Below, piece by piece: positions 1-7,061 of a stretch of DNA of 25,387 nt. Source of the stretch: JBDTGE01 sp050742975 (GTDB lineage: Bacteria > Actinomycetota > Actinomycetes > Mycobacteriales > Jatrophihabitantaceae); NCBI GenBank assembly GCA_050742975.1, contig JBOGDQ010000195.1, positions 1 through 25,387 of the forward strand, read 5' to 3'. Made by a program: the position numbers and the translations under genes. How positions within the stretch are numbered: the first letter of the stretch is position 1; each line of letters opens with the position of its first letter. The notes beneath the pieces are model-generated. The model saw only the letters and a list, made by a program, of their open reading frames with translations. It ran no database searches and had not been told where the DNA came from.

Positions 1-22
1 TTGCCATTACTGATCAGCCTCT

Positions 23-1102
23 CTAGTCGGTCTGCCAACGGTCGGCCTCGGGATGCAGGGTGTAGCCGTGTCCCACGGCGCGATCGGGGATCAACATCCC
101 GTCGCGTACGGGCGGAACGCCTTCGACGAGCAGCGGCTCCAGCCGTGCGTGGTCGGCGAAGTACTCGATGTGCCGCAGATTGGTGACGGCGGCGGCGACC
201 GGCGCGTGCAGCGCGGGCGCGCAGTGGGCCGACACGTCCAGGTTGTGCACCGCTGCCACAGCGGCGCCGCGCATGAACCCGGTGTAGCCGCCGCAACGGG
301 TTGCGTCCAGTTGCAGGCAGTCGACGACCGGGCACAGTCGCGCGGCGTCGTACCCGTCCGCGGCGTACTCCCCCGCCGTCACGTCGCAGTGCAGGGCGTC
401 GCGCAGCATCGCCAGGCCCTCGACGTCGTCACTGCTGACCGGCTCCTCGAACCAAACGACGCCGACCTCGTCGAGCGCGTGGCCTACGCGTCGGGCCTGC
501 CCACGGGTGTACCCGCCGTTCGCGTCGACCATCAGCCGCACGTCGGCGCCGGCGAACCGGCGCAGACGCCCGACGCGGGCCAGGTCATGATCGATCTTGC
601 TGCCCCACGATTCGCCGATCTTGATCTTCATGCTGCGGCAGCCGAGTGCGAGCCACTCGTCCACCTGCGCATGCAGCTGCTCCTCGGACATCGTGGTGAA
701 CCCGCCGGAGCCGTAGATCGGCACCGCGTCGCGCACGGTGCCGAGCAGGGTCGGCAGCGGGACGTCCAGGGTGCGCGCCTTCAGGTCCCACAGCGCGATG
801 TCGACCGCGCTGATCGCCTGCATGACCAGTCCGCGCGTGCCGAGGTTCCGGCAGGCTCGGCGCATCGACTCGTGGCACGCCGCGACGTCCGCGCTGTCGC
901 GGCCGGTCACAGCGCCGGACAGGTGCTCCGCGACCACGCCCGCAGCGGCGCCGGTGCTGTACGTCCAGCCCAGTCCGGTGTGCTCGCCCGCGCGGACGTG
1001 CGCGACGACTGCCGTGGTCGCGTCCCACTCGAGCGTCCCGTCGGCCTCCGGCTCGGGCGTCGGGAAGCTGTAGACGGACGCCTCGACCGCGCTGATCAGC
1101 AT
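23..1102 (-). CDS. Enolase-superfamily (mandelate racemase/muconate lactonizing type) enzyme
   Basis: A complete 359-residue protein of normal length for the superfamily. These enzymes abstract the alpha proton of a carboxylate, most often to dehydrate or racemise a sugar acid, using Mg2+ in a C-terminal TIM barrel. Visible signatures are the KxK pair in MKIKIG (K159, K161), metal ligands D193 in VDANG, E219 in WFEEP and E245 in AGEYA, the LDATRCGG strand near 265-272, and a late His293 in SAHC. The KxK plus late His resembles mandelate racemase-like members. The ATG overlaps the stop of the upstream GMC oxidoreductase gene by 7 bases, so it is the last gene of that operon. A sugar-acid dehydratase acting on the product of the oxidoreductase is plausible but inferred; the substrate cannot be told. 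Confidence 0.88.
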   Translation of the reverse strand: MLISAVEASVYSFPTPEPEADGTLEWDATTAVVAHVRAGEHTGLGWTYSTGAAAGVVAEHLSGAVTGRDSADVAACHESMRRACRNLGTRGLVMQAISAVDIALWDLKARTLDVPLPTLLGTVRDAVPIYGSGGFTTMSEEQLHAQVDEWLALGCRSMKIKIGESWGSKIDHDLARVGRLRRFAGADVRLMVDANGGYTRGQARRVGHALDEVGVVWFEEPVSSDDVEGLAMLRDALHCDVTAGEYAADGYDAARLCPVVDCLQLDATRCGGYTGFMRGAAVAAVHNLDVSAHCAPALHAPVAAAVTNLRHIEYFADHARLEPLLVEGVPPVRDGMLIPDRAVGHGYTLHPEADRWQTD

Positions 1103-2754
1103 GCCGCACGCCCGTGCTCGATCATCCGGTCGGCCAGCCGGGCTGCGAGCGTCATGATCGTCAGCGCCGGGTTGGCCGAGCCCTGGGTGGGCAGGGTGCT
1201 GCCGTCAGCGACGTACAGGCCCGGCACGCCGAAGACCCGGTGCTCGCGGTCGACCACTCCGTCCTCGGCCCGCCCGGCCATCCGCGCCCCGCCGACGAGG
1301 TGCGCGTTGCGGTTGATCGTCATGACGTCCCGGCCGCCGGCCGCCTTCAGCAGGTCCTCCATCGAGCGCTGCGCCGCCTGCATCAGCAGCTTGTCGTTGT
1401 CGCACTGGCTGTAGGCGAAGTGCGCCACCGGCAGGCCGTGTCGGTCCTTCTCGTCGACCAGCGTGACCCGGTTCTCGGCGCGCGGCAGGAACTCGCACAG
1501 CGCGCCGAGGGTGGCCCAGTGCACGTAGTCACGCATCTTCTCGCGCAGGTCAGCGCCCCAATGCCCTTGTGCAGCAACATGTTCTGCCCAGGTGATCGGC
1601 AGCGGGCTGACGGTCTGGATCGCCCAGCCCCGGCGGTACGGCTTGCTCGGGTCGTCCTCGTAGAACTGCTCGCTGCTCACCTCGGGCGGCGGTGCCTTGT
1701 GCATCCGGATCTCTTCGTCGAACCGCGCGGCCGTCTGTGGCGCCCCCTGCACCATCAGGTACCGGCCCAGCTGGTCGTGGTCGTTGCCGAGCCCGTCCGG
1801 GTGCGCGGAGGTGGCGGACAGCATGAGCAGCCGCGGTGTCTCGATCGAGTAGCCCGCCACCGCGACCGCCCGGGCCCGCTGCACGTGCTCGACACCGTCA
1901 CGTAGGTAGACGACGCCGTTGGCCCGGTTGGTGCGCTCGTCTACGAGGACCTTGCTGACGTGGCAGTCGGCCCGGATCTCGGCGCCGTGCGCGAGTGCGT
2001 CGGGGATGTGCGTGATCAGCGGGCTGGCCTTGGCGTTCACCTTGCAGCCCTGCAGGCAGAAGCCGCGGTAGATGCAGTGCGGACGGTTGCCGAAGCGCCC
2101 GTTCGGGATCGCGACCGGCCCGACGCGTGCCGTCCAGCCGAGCGCATCGGCACCGCGCAGGAAGACCTCGCCGTTGCCGCTGACCGGGTGGGCGTGGTGT
2201 GGGTAGCGGTGCGGGTCGCCCCACGGCCACGGCTGTCCGGCGACGGGCAGCTCGGCCTCGATCGATTCGTAGTACGGGCGCAGTTCCCCATAGGAGATAG
2301 GCCAATCGGCGCCTACCCCGTTGCTCGTCAACGTCGTGAAGTCCGACGGGTGCAGCCGCGGCACGTAGCCCGCGTAGTGCACCATCGACCCGCCGACGCC
2401 GCGACCGGAGTTGTTCGAGCCGAGCGGCACCGGATCCTCGCCACCGATCTGCCGCGGCTCGGTCCAGTACAGGACGTGCGCGCCACGCTCGTCGCTGACC
2501 CAGTCACGGTCCGGGTCCCAGAACGGGCCGGCGTCCAGGCAGACGACCTTCCAGCCGGCGCGCGTGAGGCGTTGGGTGAGCACGCTGCCACCGGCGCCGG
2601 CGCCCACGACGACCAGGTCCACCTCGTCGCCGTCGGCGTAGTGCCGCATGTCCGCGCGCAGCTGATGGTTCGCACGTGAGCCGTCGTTGGGAATGAGCCA
2701 GGCCGACTCGTTGCGCGCACGGACCGCCTGGTAGCTCAACCGCGTGGGGGTCAT
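1096..2754 (-). CDS. GMC-family FAD-dependent oxidoreductase
   Basis: A 552-residue flavoprotein, probably the catalytic subunit of a sugar or alcohol dehydrogenase. The N-terminal FAD-binding fold has VVVGAGAGGS (about 48-57), followed by the GSNNSGRGVGGS segment (112-123). The C-terminal GMC domain has the probable catalytic His485 in NAHLVGG and GSANPALTI (525-533). A cysteine cluster, C227, C233 and C237 in CIYRGFCLQGC, resembles those in GMC subunits that pair with a small subunit. The open frame runs much further upstream, but that part is a shadow of other genes; the ATG chosen overlaps the stop of the upstream gene as ATGA. No signal peptide is seen. The preceding gene encodes a gluconate 2-dehydrogenase subunit-3-like protein, the usual partner, so a two-subunit dehydrogenase is likely. 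Confidence 0.9.
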   Translation of the reverse strand: MTPTRLSYQAVRARNESAWLIPNDGSRANHQLRADMRHYADGDEVDLVVVGAGAGGSVLTQRLTRAGWKVVCLDAGPFWDPDRDWVSDERGAHVLYWTEPRQIGGEDPVPLGSNNSGRGVGGSMVHYAGYVPRLHPSDFTTLTSNGVGADWPISYGELRPYYESIEAELPVAGQPWPWGDPHRYPHHAHPVSGNGEVFLRGADALGWTARVGPVAIPNGRFGNRPHCIYRGFCLQGCKVNAKASPLITHIPDALAHGAEIRADCHVSKVLVDERTNRANGVVYLRDGVEHVQRARAVAVAGYSIETPRLLMLSATSAHPDGLGNDHDQLGRYLMVQGAPQTAARFDEEIRMHKAPPPEVSSEQFYEDDPSKPYRRGWAIQTVSPLPITWAEHVAAQGHWGADLREKMRDYVHWATLGALCEFLPRAENRVTLVDEKDRHGLPVAHFAYSQCDNDKLLMQAAQRSMEDLLKAAGGRDVMTINRNAHLVGGARMAGRAEDGVVDREHRVFGVPGLYVADGSTLPTQGSANPALTIMTLAARLADRMIEHGRAAC

Positions 2755-3392
2755 CCCCGCTCTCCCCCATCCGCGACCTCCCAGTGCTCGCGTCGGTCGA
2801 TACCGAGGTTCAGGTAGCCGCGGGGGTAGGCCGGGCCGCCGAAGCCCATCTCGTTCCACGCCCACGGGTGCGAGTAGAACGCGGTGCAGGCGTACCGGGT
2901 CCACAGGCTCCAGACCTGCTTGGCCGGGTAGTCGTGCCACCGCTTGCCGTGCTGGGACTGGTCCTGCACCGCCTGGATCAGCTCGGCCCGCTCGGCGTCG
3001 ACCAGGTGCGCGAACCCGCGCTGCAGTGTCGACCGGGCGTCCGCGTCGAGCCAGGCCAGCGTCTGCCGCCACGCGTCGGCGTCCTCGGGCAGATCGTCGT
3101 AGTGCCAGCCGTCGGTCTCGCCGCGGGCCAGCCGGGTGTCGATCAGCTCCAGGACCGGGACGCGCGGCTCGCCGTCCTGCCCCATCAGCAGGTCGAGCAG
3201 CGGACGCGCCACCGCAACCTCGCCCGAGGTGAAGAACGCCAGCTGGGTAGTCGGCGACAGCCGCTCCAGGACGACACCCGCGGTGGCGGCGTCCCAGACC
3301 GGCACCTGCGCGAGGACGTCGAAGCCGGGGAAGCGGGCGGGGTGGTCCTGCGGCACCACCGCACGCTGCGACGGCGGGGGGCGCGGCGTCAC
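2751..3392 (-). CDS. Gluconate 2-dehydrogenase subunit 3-like protein
   Basis: A 213-residue soluble protein resembling the small subunit that accompanies GMC dehydrogenases (gluconate/glucoside type). Supporting features are an N-terminal segment rich in Pro, a central helical part with FFTSGEVAVARPLLDLL, and a C-terminal aromatic stretch of the form W-x-D-Y-P-x-K-x-W-x-L-W followed by GFGGPAYPRGY. The GTG start forms a GTGA overlap with the upstream membrane-protein stop, and the gene ends in an ATGA overlap with the GMC gene, so translational coupling is likely. Many small subunits carry a Tat signal; none is visible here, which suggests the complex works in the cytoplasm. A longer reading frame upstream exists but overlaps the previous gene and is rejected. 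Confidence 0.82.
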   Translation of the reverse strand: MTPRPPPSQRAVVPQDHPARFPGFDVLAQVPVWDAATAGVVLERLSPTTQLAFFTSGEVAVARPLLDLLMGQDGEPRVPVLELIDTRLARGETDGWHYDDLPEDADAWRQTLAWLDADARSTLQRGFAHLVDAERAELIQAVQDQSQHGKRWHDYPAKQVWSLWTRYACTAFYSHPWAWNEMGFGGPAYPRGYLNLGIDRREHWEVADGGERG

Positions 3393-3811
3393 CGCGGCGA
3401 CTCGTCCTCGCGGCGGAGCACGGCGGCGAGCAGTCCCATGCCACCGACGAGCGAGGCGAGCATCGGCGCGAACACCGGCGGCCCGCCCTCGAAGTTGTAC
3501 CGCGTCCACCCGCCGGGACGCTGCCTGATCCCGCGCAGGTGCAGGTAGGTGCCCTGCAGTCCGTTGACGACGATCGCTGCGGACACGAACGGCAGCACCG
3601 TCTTGGCTGCACGCCGCGAGGCGACTGCGGCCACCCCGGCCGGGATCGCGGTCGGTATCACGACCACCGGCCACCACATCATCTTGTTGCCGAAGCTGGC
3701 GGCGTCGTGCTCCATGTAGATCTCGCCGGCCGTGATGGCGGCGCCGGCCGCGGTGAGCGCCGACAGCGTCCGCTCGAACCGCCCCGTCCGCACATCCCGG
3801 AGCAGGCCCAT
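3389..3811 (-). CDS. Four-helix integral membrane protein in the oxidoreductase operon
   Basis: A 140-residue membrane protein without a named family that I can recognise. Four hydrophobic segments lie near residues 15-33, 46-65, 72-91 and 112-131. A short loop before the last segment carries RQRPGGWTRYNFEGGPP. The ATG start overlaps the stop of the TPP-enzyme gene by one base (TGATG), and the gene ends in a GTGA overlap with the subunit-3 gene, so it sits in the middle of a coupled operon. A role as membrane anchor or electron-transfer platform for the neighbouring dehydrogenase is only an inference; no haem-binding pattern or quinone site can be pointed to. A start 24 codons upstream is possible but would overlap the TPP gene more deeply. 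Confidence 0.75.
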   Translation of the reverse strand: MGLLRDVRTGRFERTLSALTAAGAAITAGEIYMEHDAASFGNKMMWWPVVVIPTAIPAGVAAVASRRAAKTVLPFVSAAIVVNGLQGTYLHLRGIRQRPGGWTRYNFEGGPPVFAPMLASLVGGMGLLAAVLRREDESPR

Positions 3812-5607
3812 CAGTCCTGCCCCTTCTCGCCCGGCAGGTACTGCTGAACCTTCTGCTTGACTCCTTCCTTCACGATCCCCCATGCGTCCTCGTCACCGTG
3901 CAGCAAGGCGGACGCGGTGTCCTTGGCCTGCTCGAAGGTCGCGTGTGGCGGGATCGGCGGCACGTTCGCGTCGCAGCGCACGTCGAGCACGACCGGACGC
4001 TGCGCGGTGAGCGCGGTCTCCCACGCCGGGCCGACCTGCTTGGCCGTGTCGACGTTGATGCCGAGCAGCCCGACGCTGCGCGCGAACGCCGCGTAGTCGA
4101 CGTCGGGCAGGGCCTGCGACTCGACGAACTTCGGCGCCCCCTCCATCGCCCGCAGCTCCCAGGTCACCTGGTTCAGGTCGTCGTTGTGCAGGACGGCGAC
4201 GATCAGGCGGGGATCGGTCCACTGCTCCCAGTAGCGGCTGATCGTGATGAGCTCGGCCATGCCGTTCATCTGCATCGCGCCGTCGCCGGCGAAGGCGATC
4301 GACGGACGGTCCGGATGTGCCCACTTTGCCCCGATCGCGTAAGGCACTCCGGGGCCCATCGTGGCCAAGGTGCCCGAGAGCGACCCTCGCACATTGCCGT
4401 GGAACTTCAGGTGCCTCGCGTACCAGTTGGCCGAGCTGCCGGAGTCGGCGGCAATGATCGCGTTGTCGGGCAGCCGGGTGGACAGTTCGTGGAAGATGCG
4501 CATCGGGTTGATCGGCTCGGCGTCGGTCATCGCCCGCCGCTCGGCGATGGTCCACCAGCGCGAGACGTGGTGCTCGAGCTGCTCGCGCCAGGAGCGATCG
4601 CTCTTGCGCTCGAGCATCGGGATCAGCGCCTGCAGCGTGGCCTTGGCGTCGCCGACCAGGTTCACCTCGTACGGGTAGCGCATGCCGATCCACTTGCCGG
4701 AGCGGTCGATCTGCACCGCACGGGCCTGGTCGAGAGCGGGCATGAACTGCGTGTACGGGAAGTTGGAGCCGACGGTCAGCAGGGTGTCGCAGCCCTTCAT
4801 CATGTGATCGCTGGCGGTGGTGCCGAGCAGCCCGATCGAGCCGGTGACCCAGGGCAGCGTGTCCGGCAGGACGTCCTTACCCAGCAAGGCTTTCGCGCAG
4901 CCGGCGCCGAGAATGTCGGCGAGCTCGGTCAACTCCTCGACGCAGCCGCGTGCCCCCTGGCCGACCAGCAGCGCGGGCCGCTCGCCGGCGTTCAGCAGGT
5001 CGGCCGCCGCGCGCAGGCCGTCCTGGGACGGCGTCGGCGTCGGCTCGAACAGCCCGAGGCTGGAGGGCACCTGCTTGAACGCGTGACCGGGAGCCTCGTA
5101 GGGCATCTCCAGCACGTCGGACGGGAAGATCAGGCAGGTCGGCGCACGCTCGGTGATGGCGATGCGGATCGCGCGGTCGATGAGGTTGGGCAACTGCTCG
5201 GGGACGGTGCACATCTGCACGTAGTCGCTGCAGACGTCCTTGAACAGGCTGAGCAGGTCGACCTCCTGCTGGTAGGAGCCGCCCATCGCGCTGCGCTCGG
5301 TCTGCCCGACGATGGCGACGACCGGGACGTGGTCCAGCTTGGCGTCGTACAGCCCGTTCAGCAGGTGGATCGCCCCCGGCCCGCTCGTCGCGGCGCAGAT
5401 GCCCACCCCGCCGCTGAACTTGGCGAAGCCGACCGCTTCGAACGCGGCCATCTCCTCATGCCGTGCCTGGACGAACTGCGGGTCGTTGTCGGCCCGTCCC
5501 CAGGCCGCGAGGAGCCCGTTGATGCCGTCGCCCGGATACCCGAAAACCTGACGAACACCCCATTCGCGCAACCGTGCGAGCAGGACGTCAGCGACTGTAT
5601 CTGCCAT
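3811..5607 (-). CDS. Thiamine pyrophosphate-dependent enzyme (pyruvate oxidase/acetolactate synthase-like)
   Basis: A 598-residue protein with the three-domain layout of the POX/ALS family. The PYR domain (about 1-165) has GYPGDGINGLL, the catalytic glutamate in RHEEMAAF (about 51) and ATSGPGAIHLLNG. The middle domain spans about 190-330. The PP domain (about 380-560) has the TPP/Mg motif from GDGAMQM (441) to NDD (475-477). These enzymes decarboxylate pyruvate or a related 2-keto acid to acetate, acetyl phosphate or an acetohydroxy acid. No catalytic ALS regulatory subunit lies nearby, so a quinone- or oxygen-linked pyruvate oxidase type is more likely than biosynthetic ALS. The ATG has GGGGAG upstream. 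The gene starts the leftward operon and faces the SDR gene across 81 bases. Confidence 0.88.
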   Translation of the reverse strand: MADTVADVLLARLREWGVRQVFGYPGDGINGLLAAWGRADNDPQFVQARHEEMAAFEAVGFAKFSGGVGICAATSGPGAIHLLNGLYDAKLDHVPVVAIVGQTERSAMGGSYQQEVDLLSLFKDVCSDYVQMCTVPEQLPNLIDRAIRIAITERAPTCLIFPSDVLEMPYEAPGHAFKQVPSSLGLFEPTPTPSQDGLRAAADLLNAGERPALLVGQGARGCVEELTELADILGAGCAKALLGKDVLPDTLPWVTGSIGLLGTTASDHMMKGCDTLLTVGSNFPYTQFMPALDQARAVQIDRSGKWIGMRYPYEVNLVGDAKATLQALIPMLERKSDRSWREQLEHHVSRWWTIAERRAMTDAEPINPMRIFHELSTRLPDNAIIAADSGSSANWYARHLKFHGNVRGSLSGTLATMGPGVPYAIGAKWAHPDRPSIAFAGDGAMQMNGMAELITISRYWEQWTDPRLIVAVLHNDDLNQVTWELRAMEGAPKFVESQALPDVDYAAFARSVGLLGINVDTAKQVGPAWETALTAQRPVVLDVRCDANVPPIPPHATFEQAKDTASALLHGDEDAWGIVKEGVKQKVQQYLPGEKGQD

Positions 5608-5688
5608 GACCGGTGACTCCCCGAAACCGACGAGGACGAAACACCGGTGCCCGCATACTTCGCTGCCGTTTCGGGAAGCGTGAGGGAC
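5608..5688. promoter_or_regulatory. Divergent promoter interval between TPP-enzyme and SDR operons
   Basis: The 81 bases between two divergent start codons must hold both operon promoters unless these lie inside the genes. On the minus strand there is GTTT-N16-GGGGAG (5617-5642), a poor SigF-type match whose GGGGAG also works as the ribosome binding site. No convincing housekeeping promoter was found on either strand. Confidence 0.4.
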
Positions 5689-6705
5689 ATGAGCCCTGGA
5701 CAGCACTCGATCGTCGTCGTCACCGGTGCCAGCGGAGGGATCGGCCGGGCCACTGCGCGCGCTTTCGGCGAGCGCGGTGACACGGTCGTCCTGATCGCGC
5801 GCGGGACCAAGGGCCTGGACGAGGCGGCCAAGGAGATAGAGCGCTCGGGCGGGACGGCCGTCCCGATGCCGCTGGACGTGGCGGACTCCGACGCCGTCGG
5901 CCAGGCCGTCGAGCGCATCGAGTCCGAGTTCGGACCGATCGACGTCTGGGTAAATGTCGCGTTCACCTCGGTGTTCGCGCCTTTCGACCAGATCGCGCCG
6001 GCGGAGTACAAGCGCGTGACCGAGGTCAGCTACCTCGGCTACGTGTACTCGACGATGGCGGTGCTGCCGCGGATGAAGGAGCGCGACCGCGGCGTGATCG
6101 TGCAGGTTGGCTCGGCGCTGGCCTACCGCGGCATCCCGTTGCAGAGCGCCTATTGCGGGGCCAAGCACGCGATCCAGGGCTTCCACGAGGCGCTGCGCTG
6201 CGAGCTGCTGCACGAGAAGAGCGGCGTGCACGTGACGATGGTGCAGATGCCCGCGGTGAACACCCCGCAGTTCTCCTGGGTGCTGTCCCGGCTGCCGCGC
6301 CACGCGCAGCCCGTCCCGCCGATCTACCAGCCCGAGCTGGCCGCGCGCGCCGTACTGTACGCGGCCGATCATCCCCGTCGGCGCGAGTACTGGGTGGGCT
6401 CCAGCACGGTCGGCACGCTGGCGGCCAACGCGATCGCGCCGGGACTGCTGGACCGCTACCTCGGCCGTACCGGGTTCGGGTCGCAGCAGACCGACCAGAA
6501 ACGCGATCCGGATGCGCCGACGAACCTGTGGGAGCCGGCCGACGGCCCGTCCGGCCGGGACTTCGGTGCGCACGGGGTATTCGACGACACGTCCCACGAT
6601 CACGACCCGCAGCAGTGGGCCTCGCGGCACCACGGCACGCTCGCCGCGATCACCGCGGGTGCCGGTGTCGCGGTCTCGCTGCTGCTCGGCCGGCGGGCGC
6701 GGTGA
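5689..6705 (+). CDS. Short-chain dehydrogenase/reductase with C-terminal membrane helix
   Basis: A 338-residue NAD(P)-dependent SDR. The cofactor motif is TGASGGIG (12-19), and the catalytic Ser-Tyr-Lys is S142, Y155 and K159 in GSALAYRGIPLQSAYCGAKHA. The usual NNAG motif reads NVAF (89-92). The chain is longer than classical SDRs (about 250): after residue 250 comes a polar linker rich in Asp, His and Pro, then a hydrophobic stretch (about 317-335) ending in RRAR, which looks like a tail anchor. The start was set at the ATG with GGGAAG 10 bases upstream; a GTG 42 bases earlier is in frame. It heads the rightward operon and overlaps the next gene as GTGA. The substrate is unknown; sugar or sugar-alcohol oxidation would fit the neighbourhood. 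Confidence 0.87.
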   Translation: MSPGQHSIVVVTGASGGIGRATARAFGERGDTVVLIARGTKGLDEAAKEIERSGGTAVPMPLDVADSDAVGQAVERIESEFGPIDVWVNVAFTSVFAPFDQIAPAEYKRVTEVSYLGYVYSTMAVLPRMKERDRGVIVQVGSALAYRGIPLQSAYCGAKHAIQGFHEALRCELLHEKSGVHVTMVQMPAVNTPQFSWVLSRLPRHAQPVPPIYQPELAARAVLYAADHPRRREYWVGSSTVGTLAANAIAPGLLDRYLGRTGFGSQQTDQKRDPDAPTNLWEPADGPSGRDFGAHGVFDDTSHDHDPQQWASRHHGTLAAITAGAGVAVSLLLGRRAR

Positions 6706-7061
6706 TCCCGAGGGCTGCCGCCCGCGCGCTGGGAGCACTGAGCGCCGCGACCGGTCTGGTGATTTTGGCCGAGCCGGAGGCGGTGCTGCATGCGGTGTCA
6801 TCGCAGCGCCCGGATCCGTTCGACACCTTCGTGGCCCGCGTGCTCGGTGCCCGGTCCGCGGTGCAGGGTGCGGCGCTGCTGGCCCTGCCCCGCCGGCGGC
6901 TGGTGTACGCCGCCGCGATGGTCGACCTCACGCACGCGGCCAGCATGGTGGCGCTGGCCGCGCTGCGACCGGAACACCGACGAGCGGCGCTCTGCAGCGC
7001 AGCGCTGGCCTCGTTCACCGGATCTCTCGGTGTCGCGACAGCCCGGCGGGTGGCCAGGTGA
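6702..7061 (+). CDS. Small membrane protein between SDR and GH15 genes
   Basis: A 119-residue protein starting at a GTG that overlaps the SDR stop (GTGA) and ending in a second GTGA overlap with the GH15 gene. It is mostly hydrophobic, with likely helices around residues 5-22, 44-62, 68-84 and 92-112, separated by short Arg-rich loops. I do not recognise a family. Its coupling to an SDR that itself carries a tail helix suggests that they work at the membrane together, but no function can be named. The surrounding frame is open for 180 codons more upstream, but that part is a shadow of the SDR gene. Confidence 0.68.
   Translation: MIPRAAARALGALSAATGLVILAEPEAVLHAVSSQRPDPFDTFVARVLGARSAVQGAALLALPRRRLVYAAAMVDLTHAASMVALAALRPEHRRAALCSAALASFTGSLGVATARRVAR

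Noticed and set aside
2755..3612. Upstream extension of the GMC gene to 838 codons
   Set aside because: The extra part is Arg/Ala/Gly-rich shadow of the subunit-3 and membrane-protein genes; the ATGA overlap marks the real start.
5617..5642. GTTT-N16-GGGGAG before the TPP-enzyme gene as a SigF-type promoter
   Set aside because: The -10 lacks the T/A positions and the GGGGAG is better explained as a ribosome binding site.
5608..6801. Upstream extension of the TPP-enzyme frame to 996 codons
   Set aside because: It runs antisense through the SDR gene, which has clear SDR motifs; the TPP family has about 550-600 residues, matching the ATG at 5607.
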